Below are positions 6,664-14,089 of a DNA stretch of 14,198 nt, piece by piece. Source of the stretch: Oscillospiraceae bacterium (GTDB taxonomy: Bacteria; Bacillota; Clostridia; Oscillospirales; Ruminococcaceae); contig WRLS01000038.1 in the NCBI GenBank assembly GCA_009776345.1, forward strand, positions 1-14,198, in the 5' to 3' direction. The notes below the pieces were generated by a model. That model saw only the letters and a program-made list of their open reading frames with translations, made no database searches and was not told the DNA's origin. A program made the position numbers and the translations under genes. Position 1 is the first letter of the stretch. Every line of letters starts with the position of its first letter.

Positions 6664-7032
6664 ATGAAATCCCTGGATGAACTGAAAGCCCTGCGCGACA
6701 AAGCAAAAGCCAATATGACTATCCGCGAAGGCACGTCCGAAAGCACGCGCGTGGTCGTCGGGATGGCAACCTGCGGCATTGCGGCGGGCGCGCGCCCAAT
6801 CCTGAGTACGCTGGTGCGCGAGGTCGCGGACGAAAAGCTGGAGGGCGTGGTAGTCGGGCAGACAGGCTGTATCGGCATTTGTATGTACGAACCGGTCGTG
6901 GAGGTCTTCGCCCCCGGCAAGCCAAAAGTAACCTATGTAAAAATGACGCCGGAAAAAGCCGTGGATGTTGTACGGCGGCATCTCAAGGGCGGGCAGGTCA
7001 TCGCTGAATATACAATCGGCGCTGAAGCATAG
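6664..7032 (+). CDS. HndB-like (2Fe-2S) ferredoxin-domain protein
   Basis: A 122-residue thioredoxin-fold ferredoxin of the type found as an extra subunit of NAD(P)-reducing [FeFe]-hydrogenases. It has MATCGIAAGA (Cys37) and TGCIGICMYEP (Cys69, Cys73). Only three Cys lie in the cluster region: the position of the fourth ligand in the usual C-x4-C pair is not Cys. I believe this is typical of HndB-like proteins, so the cluster may be absent or bound differently. The N-terminal MKSLDELKALRDKAKANM helix also fits that family. A very strong AAGGAGG site lies about 10 bases before the ATG. It sits directly before hydB, whose N-terminal domain is a full four-Cys version of the same fold. Confidence 0.88.
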   Translation: MKSLDELKALRDKAKANMTIREGTSESTRVVVGMATCGIAAGARPILSTLVREVADEKLEGVVVGQTGCIGICMYEPVVEVFAPGKPKVTYVKMTPEKAVDVVRRHLKGGQVIAEYTIGAEA

Positions 7033-7052
7033 AAGCTGTGTTCATAGCTTCT
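7031..7052 (+). other. Intercistronic hairpin before hydB
   Basis: AGAAGCT (7031-7037) pairs with AGCTTCT (7046-7052) around an 8-base loop. It begins in the stop codon of the upstream gene and ends 8 bases before the GGAGGAG ribosome site of hydB. There is no T-run, so it is more likely an mRNA processing or stability element than a terminator. Confidence 0.5.
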
Positions 7053-7075
7053 TAGAATACGGAGGAGATACATAA

Positions 7076-8863
7076 ATGATAAGATCTCATGTTCTTGTGT
7101 GCGCCGGGACCGGCTGCACATCGTCCGGCAGTGAAAAGGTCGCCGCGGCTTTTGAGGCGGAGATAAACAAGGCCGGCTTGGCGGATGAGGTCCGCGTGGT
7201 AAAAACCGGCTGCTTCGGCCTTTGCGCCGTAGGGCCGATTGCGGTTGTTTACCCCGACGGCACGCTTTACGCCAATGTTACGCAGGAGGACTGCGCGGAA
7301 ATCGTAAGCGAGCATCTGCTGAAGGGCAGGCCGGTCACGCGCCTGGTCTATGACGAAACCGTGCAGGGCGATACGGTCACATCCCTGGAAGAAACCGGCT
7401 TCTACAAAAAACAAGTGCGCATCGCGCTGGCAAACTGCGGGATAATCGACCCCGAGGACATCAGCGAGTATATCGCCATGGACGGCTACCAGGCGCTGGG
7501 CAAGGTCCTGACTGAAATGACGCCCGGTGAAGTCATCGATGTGATTAAGGCATCCGGGCTTCGCGGGCGCGGCGGCGCGGGTTTCCCCACCGGCTTGAAA
7601 TGGAGCTTCGCGGCAGCACAGCCCCCCGGCAAAAAATACGTGGCCTGCAACGCCGACGAAGGCGACCCGGGCGCGTTTATGGACCGCTCCGTGCTGGAAG
7701 GCGACCCCCATGTGCTGATAGAAGCCATGGCAATCGCCGGTTACGCGATCGGCGCCGACCAAGGCGTTGTGTATGTGCGCGCGGAATACCCCATAGCGGT
7801 GAAGCGCTTGCAGATCGCCGTTGACCAGGCGCGCGAGCAGGGCCTGCTCGGCGATAATATTTTGGGTACCGGCTTTAGCTTTGACATGGAGCTTCGCCTT
7901 GGCGCGGGCGCGTTCGTCTGCGGTGAGGAAACCGCGCTTCTCACATCCATCGAGGGCAACCGCGGTGAGCCGCGCCCACGCCCGCCCTTCCCTGCGGTCA
8001 AGGGTTTGTTCGGCAAGCCCACTGTCCTCAATAACGTGGAAACCTACGCCAATATCCCGCCTATCATCCTAAAGGGCGCGGAGTGGTTCAGCTCAATCGG
8101 CACGGAAAAATCAAAAGGCACCAAAGTTTTCGCGCTGGGCGGCAAAGTAAACAATGTCGGTTTAGTGGAAGTCCCCATGGGCATTACACTGCGCGAAATC
8201 GTTGAGGAAATCGGCGGCGGCATCCCCAACGGCAAAAAGTTCAAAGCCGCGCAGACAGGCGGACCATCGGGCGGTTGCATCCCTTCAAGCCTTATGGACA
8301 TAAAAATCGACTACGACAATTTGATGGAAATCGGCTCTATGATGGGCTCGGGCGGGCTTATCGTAATGGACGAGGACAACTGCATGGTCGATATGTCGCG
8401 CTTCTTCCTGGAATTTACAGAAGAGGAAAGCTGCGGCAAATGCACGCCCTGCCGCATAGGCACAAAGCGGCTGTTTGAAATCCTTACTAAAATCACCGAG
8501 GGCAAAGGCACAATGGAGGACCTCGACAAGATGGAGGCACTGTGCTACTACATAAAGGATAATTCGCTTTGCGGCCTGGGGCAGACAGCGCCGAACCCCG
8601 TGCTTTCGATGTACCGTTATTTCAAGGATGAGTACATCGCCCATGTCCGCGACAAAAAATGCCCGTCCGGCGTGTGTAAAGACCTTCTCAGCTTTACGAT
8701 CATCGCGGAAAAATGCATTGGCTGTACGCTTTGCAAAAGGGTCTGCCCGGTGGGCTGTATCTCCGGCAATGTCAAGGAAGCCCATGTTATCGACCAGGAC
8801 AAGTGCATTAAATGCGGCGCCTGTGTAGAAAAGTGCAAACCAAAAGCCATAATAAAGGCTTAA
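7076..8863 (+). CDS. hydB: NAD(P)H-binding flavoprotein subunit of [FeFe]-hydrogenase, NuoF/HndC-like
   Basis: This 595-residue subunit binds FMN and NAD(P)H and passes electrons to HydA; in bifurcating enzymes it is where NADH and ferredoxin electrons meet. In order: an N-terminal thioredoxin-like 2Fe-2S domain (Cys9, 14, 46, 50); the NuoF core with GRGGAGFPTGLKW (about 164-176), NADEGDPGAF (192-201) and CGEETALLTSIEGNRGEPR (FMN/NADH site); an SLBB region; the ESCGKCTPCRIG cluster (Cys453, 456, 459, with Cys499); a KKCPSGVC pair; and a C-terminal two-[4Fe-4S] ferredoxin (Cys547, 550, 553, 557 and 577, 580, 583, 587). Length and domain order match HydB/HndC. GGAGGAG precedes the ATG. hydA begins 18 bases after its stop. 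No NuoE-like partner gene is seen in the window. Confidence 0.96.
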   Translation: MIRSHVLVCAGTGCTSSGSEKVAAAFEAEINKAGLADEVRVVKTGCFGLCAVGPIAVVYPDGTLYANVTQEDCAEIVSEHLLKGRPVTRLVYDETVQGDTVTSLEETGFYKKQVRIALANCGIIDPEDISEYIAMDGYQALGKVLTEMTPGEVIDVIKASGLRGRGGAGFPTGLKWSFAAAQPPGKKYVACNADEGDPGAFMDRSVLEGDPHVLIEAMAIAGYAIGADQGVVYVRAEYPIAVKRLQIAVDQAREQGLLGDNILGTGFSFDMELRLGAGAFVCGEETALLTSIEGNRGEPRPRPPFPAVKGLFGKPTVLNNVETYANIPPIILKGAEWFSSIGTEKSKGTKVFALGGKVNNVGLVEVPMGITLREIVEEIGGGIPNGKKFKAAQTGGPSGGCIPSSLMDIKIDYDNLMEIGSMMGSGGLIVMDEDNCMVDMSRFFLEFTEEESCGKCTPCRIGTKRLFEILTKITEGKGTMEDLDKMEALCYYIKDNSLCGLGQTAPNPVLSMYRYFKDEYIAHVRDKKCPSGVCKDLLSFTIIAEKCIGCTLCKRVCPVGCISGNVKEAHVIDQDKCIKCGACVEKCKPKAIIKA

Positions 8864-8881
8864 TGAAAGGGGGAGAAAAGT

Positions 8882-10630
8882 TTGGAAACCGTAAACATAA
8901 AAATCAACAACCGCCCGTATACGGCAAATAAAAGCGACACAATCCTGGAAGCCGCAAAGGGGGCGGGGATAGAGATACCAACCCTTTGCTATCTGAAGGA
9001 GATCAACCAGATAGGCGCCTGCCGAATCTGCAATGTGGAGGTTAAGGGCGCGCGCTCCCTGGCGGCGGCGTGTACTTATCCCGTGGCGGAGGGCATGGAA
9101 ATCTTCACCGATACGCCGAAGGTCCACGCGGACAGGCGGATTACGCTGGAGCTTATCCTCTCCGCGCATGACCGCAAGTGCCTCAGCTGTGTGCGCTCCG
9201 GGAATTGCGAGCTGCAAAGGCTCTGCCACCTATTCGGCGTGGATGACGAGAACGCCTTTGAGGGCGAGAACCATAACTACGATATCGACGGTTCCGCTGC
9301 GCATATGACGCGCGACAACAACAAATGCATACTGTGCCGCCGCTGTGTTGCCGCGTGCGGGAAAATGCAGGGCGTAAGCGTAATCGGCCCGAATGACCGC
9401 GGCTTTGCAACGCACATCGGCTGTGCATTCGATATGAATTTGGACGAGGTGCCGTGCGTATCCTGCGGCCAGTGCATCGTGGCCTGCCCGACTGCCGCAA
9501 TCGCCGAAAAGGACGAAACCGGAAAAGTTTGGGACGCGCTTGCAAACCCGGACCTGCACGTGGTTGTACAGACAGCGCCGTCCATCCGCGCTACAATCGG
9601 CGAGGATTTCGGGCTACCGATCGGCACCGACTGCACCGGCAAAATGGCGGCCGCCTTAAAACGACTGGGCTTTGACGGCGTTTACGACACCAACTTCGCC
9701 GCCGACCTGACTGTTTTAGAAGAGGCAAACGAGCTGATCGAGCGCGTCACAAAAGGCAAGGGGCCGCTTCCGCTGATCACGTCCTGCTCCCCCGGCTGGG
9801 TAAAATACTGCGAGCATTTCTTCCCGGAATTTGTCCCGAATTTATCGTCGTGCAAATCGCCGCAGCAGATGTTCGGCGCGGTGTATAAAACCTGGTACGC
9901 GCAAAAACACGGCATCGACCCGAAAAATATCTTCGTGGTGGGCGTAATGCCCTGTACCGCCAAAAAGTTTGAAGTAAACCGCGAAGACGAAAACGCCGCG
10001 GGCGTCCCCGATTGCGACGTTGCGCTGACCACCCGCGAAATTTCCCGCATGATAAAGCGCGCCGGTATTGAGTTCGCAAACCTCGCCGATGAGGATTTCG
10101 ACGACCCGCTGGGCGTAGCGACAGGCGCGGGGCAGATTTTCGGCACAAGCGGCGGCGTTATGGAGGCGGCGCTGCGTACCGCGGCGGAAACGCTTGAGGG
10201 AAAACCGGTCGGCAGTGTGGATTTCACGGATGTGCGCGGCTTTGACGGCGTAAAGGAGGCGTCCTACAACATTGCGGGCATGGTTGTAAATGTAGCGGTG
10301 GCGTCCGGCTTAGCCAACGCGAAGGCGCTGCTGGAGCGCGTAAAGAGCGGCGAAAAGCAGTACCATTTCATCGAGATTATGGCGTGCCCCGGCGGTTGCA
10401 TAAACGGCGGCGGCCAGCCTGTACAGTCCGCCCATGTGCGCAATTTCACCGACCTCAAAAGCCTGCGCGCAAAGGTCCTGTACAACCAGGACAGTTCAAA
10501 CAAGCTGCGCAAAGCCCACGACAGCCCCATCATCAAAATGCTGTACAGCGAATTTTTCGGTAGCCCCGGCAGCCATAAAGCGCATGAGATTTTGCACACT
10601 AGCTATAAAGTGCGCGGGAATTACAGCTGA
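8882..10630 (+). CDS. hydA: Catalytic [FeFe]-hydrogenase subunit HydA (HndD-like)
   Basis: HydA reversibly makes H2 from protons at the H-cluster. The 582-residue protein has a 2Fe-2S domain (Cys36, 47, 50, 64), a His-Cys 4Fe-4S site (His96, Cys100, 103, 109), two 4Fe-4S clusters (Cys149, 152, 155, 159 and 192, 195, 198, 202), and then the H-cluster domain with TSCSPGW (300-306), VMPCTAKKFE (Cys358) and IEIMACPGGCINGGG (Cys502, 506). It ends with the small-subunit-like YSEFFGSPGSHKAHEILHTSY. The L1 motif has Ser where many enzymes have a second Cys. Length and domains fit the trimeric NAD(P)-linked, probably bifurcating class. The start is TTG, with GGGGGA about 8 bases upstream; it is preferred because the beta-strand VNIKINNRPY begins there. 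The nearby ATG at 8863 is in another frame. Last gene of the operon. Confidence 0.97.
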   Translation: METVNIKINNRPYTANKSDTILEAAKGAGIEIPTLCYLKEINQIGACRICNVEVKGARSLAAACTYPVAEGMEIFTDTPKVHADRRITLELILSAHDRKCLSCVRSGNCELQRLCHLFGVDDENAFEGENHNYDIDGSAAHMTRDNNKCILCRRCVAACGKMQGVSVIGPNDRGFATHIGCAFDMNLDEVPCVSCGQCIVACPTAAIAEKDETGKVWDALANPDLHVVVQTAPSIRATIGEDFGLPIGTDCTGKMAAALKRLGFDGVYDTNFAADLTVLEEANELIERVTKGKGPLPLITSCSPGWVKYCEHFFPEFVPNLSSCKSPQQMFGAVYKTWYAQKHGIDPKNIFVVGVMPCTAKKFEVNREDENAAGVPDCDVALTTREISRMIKRAGIEFANLADEDFDDPLGVATGAGQIFGTSGGVMEAALRTAAETLEGKPVGSVDFTDVRGFDGVKEASYNIAGMVVNVAVASGLANAKALLERVKSGEKQYHFIEIMACPGGCINGGGQPVQSAHVRNFTDLKSLRAKVLYNQDSSNKLRKAHDSPIIKMLYSEFFGSPGSHKAHEILHTSYKVRGNYS

Positions 10631-10648
10631 TAGGCTAACGCAGGATTT

Positions 10649-10685
10649 AGGAAGGGCGGGTGCTTACTCCCGCCCTTCCTTATTT
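10649..10685 (+). terminator. Rho-independent terminator of the hydrogenase operon
   Basis: A perfect 12-base stem, AGGAAGGGCGGG (10649-10660) and CCCGCCCTTCCT (10669-10680), with an 8-base loop followed by TATTT. It lies 19 bases after the hydA stop. Confidence 0.85.
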
Positions 10686-10710
10686 ACCGCAACATTATAT
10701 TCAATACATC

Positions 10711-10736
10711 GTAGGGGCGGCAGATTGCCGCCCGCT
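10711..10736 (+). repeat. GTAG-headed hairpin
   Basis: GTAG (10711-10714) directly precedes stem GGGCGGCA (10715-10722), loop GAT, and stem TGCCGCCC (10726-10733). It forms the left edge of a 293-base hairpin-rich block that ends at the inverted GTAG hairpin 10980-11003. Confidence 0.75.
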
Positions 10737-10739
10737 TTT

Positions 10740-10765
10740 TGCCCCCTTCGTGCGCGAAGGGGGCA
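10740..10765. repeat. Perfect 11-base-stem hairpin
   Basis: TGCCCCCTTCG (10740-10750) and CGAAGGGGGCA (10755-10765) around TGCG. It follows the GTAG hairpin after a T-run and may be part of the same compound repeat. Confidence 0.7.
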
Positions 10766-10780
10766 GGGACAGGGCAAAGG

Positions 10781-10850
10781 CAAAACACCCGTCATCACTG
10801 CGAAAAATCGCAGTGATGCCACCCTCTTTAAAAAAGAGGGTAAGGCTACA
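10781..10850 (-). repeat. Modular double-hairpin element, copy 1 (inverted)
   Basis: Read on the minus strand: a GTAG head (10846-10849), a hairpin of ACCCTCTTT and AAAGAGGGT (10821-10841), a GGCA joint, a central hairpin of CATCACTGCGA type (arms 10793-10803 and 10808-10818), and the tail CGGGTGTTTTG (10781-10791). Head, first hairpin and tail match copy 2 at 10887-10959; the central hairpin does not. Confidence 0.75.
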
Positions 10851-10886
10851 ACAAGATTTATTCTTTCATAAAAAGCACAAAACAAC

Positions 10887-10959
10887 TGTAGGACGTACCC
10901 TCTTTTTTAAAGAGGGTGGCACAAAGCCGAATAAATTCGGCTTTGTGCCGGGTGTTTTG
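10887..10959 (+). repeat. Modular double-hairpin element, copy 2
   Basis: A GTAG head (10888-10891), hairpin ACCCTCTTT / AAAGAGGGT (10897-10917), then a 15-base perfect central stem GGCACAAAGCCGAAT (10918-10932) with ATTCGGCTTTGTGCC (10935-10949), and the tail CGGGTGTTTTG (10949-10959). A 26-base stretch around the first hairpin (10896-10921) is the exact reverse complement of 10817-10842 in copy 1. Confidence 0.75.
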
Positions 10960-10979
10960 GTGTTTTGGTAAATACTGAC

Positions 10980-11003
10980 GGCGGGGGCAAGCCCCCGCCC
11001 TAC
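10980..11003 (-). repeat. GTAG-headed hairpin, inverted
   Basis: On the minus strand GTAG (11000-11003) precedes the 9-base stem GGCGGGGGC and GCCCCCGCC (10980-10999). It closes the head-out block that opens at 10711. It may also act as the transcript end for clpC, although no T-run follows on the minus strand. Confidence 0.7.
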
Positions 11004-11008
11004 GGTGC

Positions 11009-11026
11009 ATTATGAACTATGAATTA
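11009..11026. repeat. Short heptamer tract TATGAAC / TATGAAT
   Basis: Two 7-base units at 11011-11024 plus flanking partial matches, lying between the inverted GTAG hairpin and the clpC stop codon, which it overlaps. Confidence 0.45.
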
Positions 11027-13513
11027 CCCTGAAACCTTACTTTCCTGTAACCTTAATCCTGCGAAGCTGTGCCGCTCTGCCTTTTTAATGACAAGCGCGC
11101 CATCTTCCGCGCTGACAAGCATAATGTCCCCGGCGGAAAATTCGCCTTCCAGTATGCGCTCCGCCGCGATATCCTCCAGCCCCGACTGTATCGCCCTGCG
11201 CAGCGGCCTTGCGCCGTACACGGGGTCGAAGCCCTTGTCCGCCAGGAAATCCAGCGCGGCATCGTCCGCCAACAGCCCGATCTCAAGCTCCGCCATGCGC
11301 TTTTCAAGGTCGCGCAGCATGATCCTTGCAATCTCGCGGATATTGTCTTTGCTTAGCTGATGGAACACAACCGCGTCGTCGATCCTGTTGAGGAATTCCG
11401 GCTTGAAGGTTTCTTTAAGCTCCTTCATCACTTTTTCCTTTATCTCGGAAAGCGGGCGGGTTTCTGTATCTGTGGCTTGCGCAACGCTGAAGCCCGGCGC
11501 GGCGCGCTTGTCCGTTATGCTCCTCGCCCCGATGTTTGAGGTCATAACGACAATCGCGTGCTTGAAATCCACCTTCCTGCCGTGGGAATCGGTAAGGCGT
11601 CCATCCTCCATGATTTGCAAAAGTATGCTCCAGACATCGGGGTGCGCCTTTTCAATCTCATCAAAAAGAACGACGCTGTAGGGCCTTCTCCTTATTTTTT
11701 CCGTGAGCTGCCCCGCCTCGTCATAGCCTACATATCCCGGCGGCGAGCCGATTAGCTTTGATACCGTGTGGCGCTCCATAAACTCGGACATATCCACGCG
11801 GATGATCGCGTCCTCATCCCTAAACAGCGTTTCGGCAAGCGCCTTGCAAAGCTCTGTTTTGCCGACGCCCGTGGGGCCGAGGAACAAAAAGCTGCCAAGC
11901 GGCCTGCGCGGGTCCTTCAGCCCGACGCGCCCCCTGCGGATTGCCTTTGATACCGCTGTTACGGCTTCATCCTGCCCGATGACGCGCGTGTGAAGCTCTT
12001 CTTCCATTTTCACAAGGCGCGCGCTTTCGTCCTCTGTCAGCATTGTCACCGGGATGCCCGTCCACGCGGAAACCACGGACGCGATATCCTCCGGCGTTAC
12101 GGTGGACGACTGCGCTTCCCGCCAGCTGCCAAGTGAGCTGTCAAGCTCGCCGCGCATTTGCGCCTGCCTGTCGCGGATTTCCGCCGCAAGCTCAAAATCC
12201 TGGGCGCGGGCGGCGGCGGATTTATCCGCGTTGAGAGCCTCGATTTCCTGTTCCTTTTCTTTGAACTCCTGCGGTATGGTAAGCTTTCGGGTACGAACGC
12301 GGGATGCGGCTTCATCGACCAGGTCGATTGCCTTGTCGGGGAGATAGCGGTCCTGGATATACCGCGCGGAAAGCAAAACCGCGGCTTCTATCGCTTGGGT
12401 TGTTATCGTAAGCTTGTGGTGGTCCTCGTAACGCGCGCGCAGCCCCAAAAGGATCGCTTGCGCGTCCTCTTTGGAAGGCTCCTCTATTGTAATGGATTGG
12501 AAGCGGCGCTCCAGCGCGGCGTCTTTTTCTATGTGCTTGCGGTATTCGGCAAGCGTTGTCGCGCCGATAACCTGGACTTCGCCGCGGCTCAGTGCGGGTT
12601 TCAGGATATTCGCGGCATCCATTGCGCCTTCGGACGCGCCCGCGCCAATTATCGTGTGAAGCTCGTCAATGAACAAAATAACATTCCCGGCGTTTGCCGC
12701 GTCCTCGATGGAGCTTTTTATGCGCTCCTCAAAATCGCCCCGGAATTTCGCGCCGGACAGCATTTTTGTAAGGTCCAATGAAACAAGCCGCTTCCCCGCC
12801 AAATTCTCCGGGACATCGCCGGAGATTATGCGCTGTGCAAGCCCTTCGCCGATCGCGGTTTTGCCCACACCCGGCTCGCCGATCAGCACGGGGTTATTTT
12901 TTGTGCGGCGGGAAAGGATTTGAACCGTGCGCGAAATTTCCGTTTCCCGCCCGATTACGGGGTCAAGGCGGTTTTCCGCCGCCGCTTTTGTAAGGTCGAG
13001 GCTGTATTTGTCAAGGGATTTGGTTTCGCGCTTCTTTTCTGCGGGAGGGGCGGCGGTAACGACACGCGGCCAGGTTTTGTTGAGCTGGCGCAGAAGCTCG
13101 GAGGTCAGTTTGCTCAAGCTTCCCCCCGTGGAAACAATAATCCGCGCGGCAATGCTGTTCCTCTCCTGCAAAATGCCCAGCAGGATATGCTCCGGGTCTA
13201 CTTTTTTATGGCCGAGCTTTTGCGCCTGGGATTCCGCGCTTTCGATTACGCGCGCGGCATCCGGCGTAAGCCCCTGCACACGGTCGCCGCCGGGGCCGCC
13301 GGCGCTGCCGAATTTCTCGATGATGTCGCGGATCAGCTTATAATCCAGGCCGCAATCGCGCAGGGCTTTCCCCGCCGCACTTTTCTCGTCTTTTGATAAG
13401 CTGTGCAGGATATGGTCGCTGCCTACAAAACCGTGTGTAAGCTCAGACGCCAGGTGATACGCCCCTTGCATAATTTGCTTGGAATGGTCGGAAAAGTATT
13501 CTCTATGTGCCAT
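11024..13513 (-). CDS. clpC: AAA+ chaperone/protease ATPase ClpC
   Basis: ClpC unfolds proteins and feeds them to ClpP; in Firmicutes it also controls stress and developmental regulators. The 829 residues show two Clp-N repeats (about 1-145), a first AAA+ module with GEPGVGKT (212-219) and VILFIDE (278-284), a short middle domain with a UVR-like segment (about 415-457), and a second AAA+ module with GPTGVGKT (546-553), VVLFDEIE (614-621) and the FLNRIDD arginine (710). The short middle domain separates it from ClpB. A PGF loop (673-675) in the KRAAPGFSV segment is in the place of the ClpP-docking loop, so it probably works with ClpP. The ATG has GGGAG about 9 bases upstream. It is co-transcribed with mcsA, 29 bases upstream; no mcsB lies between them. 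Confidence 0.96.
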   Translation of the reverse strand: MAHREYFSDHSKQIMQGAYHLASELTHGFVGSDHILHSLSKDEKSAAGKALRDCGLDYKLIRDIIEKFGSAGGPGGDRVQGLTPDAARVIESAESQAQKLGHKKVDPEHILLGILQERNSIAARIIVSTGGSLSKLTSELLRQLNKTWPRVVTAAPPAEKKRETKSLDKYSLDLTKAAAENRLDPVIGRETEISRTVQILSRRTKNNPVLIGEPGVGKTAIGEGLAQRIISGDVPENLAGKRLVSLDLTKMLSGAKFRGDFEERIKSSIEDAANAGNVILFIDELHTIIGAGASEGAMDAANILKPALSRGEVQVIGATTLAEYRKHIEKDAALERRFQSITIEEPSKEDAQAILLGLRARYEDHHKLTITTQAIEAAVLLSARYIQDRYLPDKAIDLVDEAASRVRTRKLTIPQEFKEKEQEIEALNADKSAAARAQDFELAAEIRDRQAQMRGELDSSLGSWREAQSSTVTPEDIASVVSAWTGIPVTMLTEDESARLVKMEEELHTRVIGQDEAVTAVSKAIRRGRVGLKDPRRPLGSFLFLGPTGVGKTELCKALAETLFRDEDAIIRVDMSEFMERHTVSKLIGSPPGYVGYDEAGQLTEKIRRRPYSVVLFDEIEKAHPDVWSILLQIMEDGRLTDSHGRKVDFKHAIVVMTSNIGARSITDKRAAPGFSVAQATDTETRPLSEIKEKVMKELKETFKPEFLNRIDDAVVFHQLSKDNIREIARIMLRDLEKRMAELEIGLLADDAALDFLADKGFDPVYGARPLRRAIQSGLEDIAAERILEGEFSAGDIMLVSAEDGALVIKKAERHSFAGLRLQESKVSG

Positions 13514-13542
13514 TTATGTAATCTCCCGATTTTTAAATAGTA

Positions 13543-13896
13543 TTATTTTGGGTTTTTGCCGCATACGGCTTCGATTTCATCGCGAAGCCCTGCGGCGGAT
13601 TCGTAATCCTCGGCGGCTACGGCGGCCTCAAGTCGGCGGCGCAGCTCGTTAAGCCTGCGGCGCGCGCGGATATGCTCGCCCACATCCTCCGGGAATGGGG
13701 AATCGCCATGCTTTAAACCGGAAAGCTCGTCCTCCGGCGGCGGGCCGTCCGGCCGCAGAGCATCCATCATCCCCGCGGCATAGAGCTTTAATCTTTTGAT
13801 GCAGACCGGGCACAGGCCGATATCCCCCGCCTGGCCTAAGATGTTTATGTACAGGCGCTGCTGGACCTCATTTTTACCGCAGCATTGACATTTCAT
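13543..13896 (-). CDS. mcsA: McsA-like zinc-finger and UVR-motif protein
   Basis: A 117-residue protein with CxxC pairs at Cys3-Cys6 and Cys29-Cys32, which would bind zinc, an acidic and proline-rich linker, and a C-terminal UVR motif (about 81-113, LRRRLEAAVAAEDYESAAGLRDEIE). This is the McsA arrangement, but shorter than the roughly 180 residues of Bacillus McsA, mainly through fewer zinc-finger residues and a shorter linker. McsA activates the arginine kinase McsB and helps ClpC; here McsB is absent from the expected place next to it, so only the ClpC-linked role can be inferred. The ATG has AAAGGAA about 9 bases upstream. It is first in a two-gene operon with clpC. Confidence 0.85.
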   Translation of the reverse strand: MKCQCCGKNEVQQRLYINILGQAGDIGLCPVCIKRLKLYAAGMMDALRPDGPPPEDELSGLKHGDSPFPEDVGEHIRARRRLNELRRRLEAAVAAEDYESAAGLRDEIEAVCGKNPK

Positions 13897-13941
13897 GTTT
13901 AGGGTTTCCTTTCTCCGGGATAAGAAATAAGCTTTCTATAA

Positions 13942-13971
13942 CATATATCGTCCGCGCGCGGCGGTTTTCAA
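13942..13971 (-). promoter_or_regulatory. Weak candidate promoter for mcsA-clpC
   Basis: On the minus strand TTGAAA (13966-13971) and TATATG (13942-13947) are 18 bases apart, about 45 bases before the mcsA start. The -10 match is poor. I see neither a CtsR heptad-repeat operator nor a CIRCE element nearby. Confidence 0.35.
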
Positions 13972-14003
13972 CCTCCCGCAGATATTACCAGCCTTCGGCA
14001 GGA

Positions 14004-14031
14004 TTTAGGTTTTAGGTTATAGGTTTTAGGA
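14004..14031. repeat. Heptamer tract, four units TTTAGGT / TTTAGGT / TATAGGT / TTTAGGA
   Basis: Four consecutive 7-base units ending 8 bases before the GTAG hairpin at 14040. It lies in the non-coding stretch 13897-14198, which otherwise holds only the mcsA leader, two GTAG hairpins and a GC-rich nested hairpin. Confidence 0.8.
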
Positions 14032-14039
14032 GAGGGTAT

Positions 14040-14067
14040 GTAGGGGCGGGCTTCCATGCCCGCCCGC
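14040..14067 (+). repeat. GTAG-headed hairpin with TTCCAT loop
   Basis: GTAG (14040-14043), stem GGGCGGGC (14044-14051), loop TTCCAT, stem GCCCGCCC (14058-14065). It is paired head-out with 14090-14115. Confidence 0.8.
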
Positions 14068-14089
14068 GCATATTCGGTTCGGGTTTAAC

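Noticed and set aside
7052..7762. Minus-strand open frame of 236 codons opposite hydB
   Set aside because: It is antisense to the conserved NuoF core, and its residues mirror the GC-rich codons of hydB.
8285..9229. Minus-strand open frame of 314 codons opposite hydB and hydA
   Set aside because: It lies entirely opposite two well-supported genes, shows no recognisable motif, and its length is explained by high GC and biased codon use on the coding strand.
10817..10921. Paired ACCCTCTTT hairpins as a bidirectional terminator for clpC and hydA
   Set aside because: hydA already has a better terminator at 10649-10685, and the hairpins are parts of a repeated element; a secondary termination role cannot be excluded.
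10781..10959. Possible CRISPR array or tandem terminators
   Set aside because: There are only two copies, inverted and not direct, with palindromic variable parts; no spacer-like unique sequence and no cas genes.
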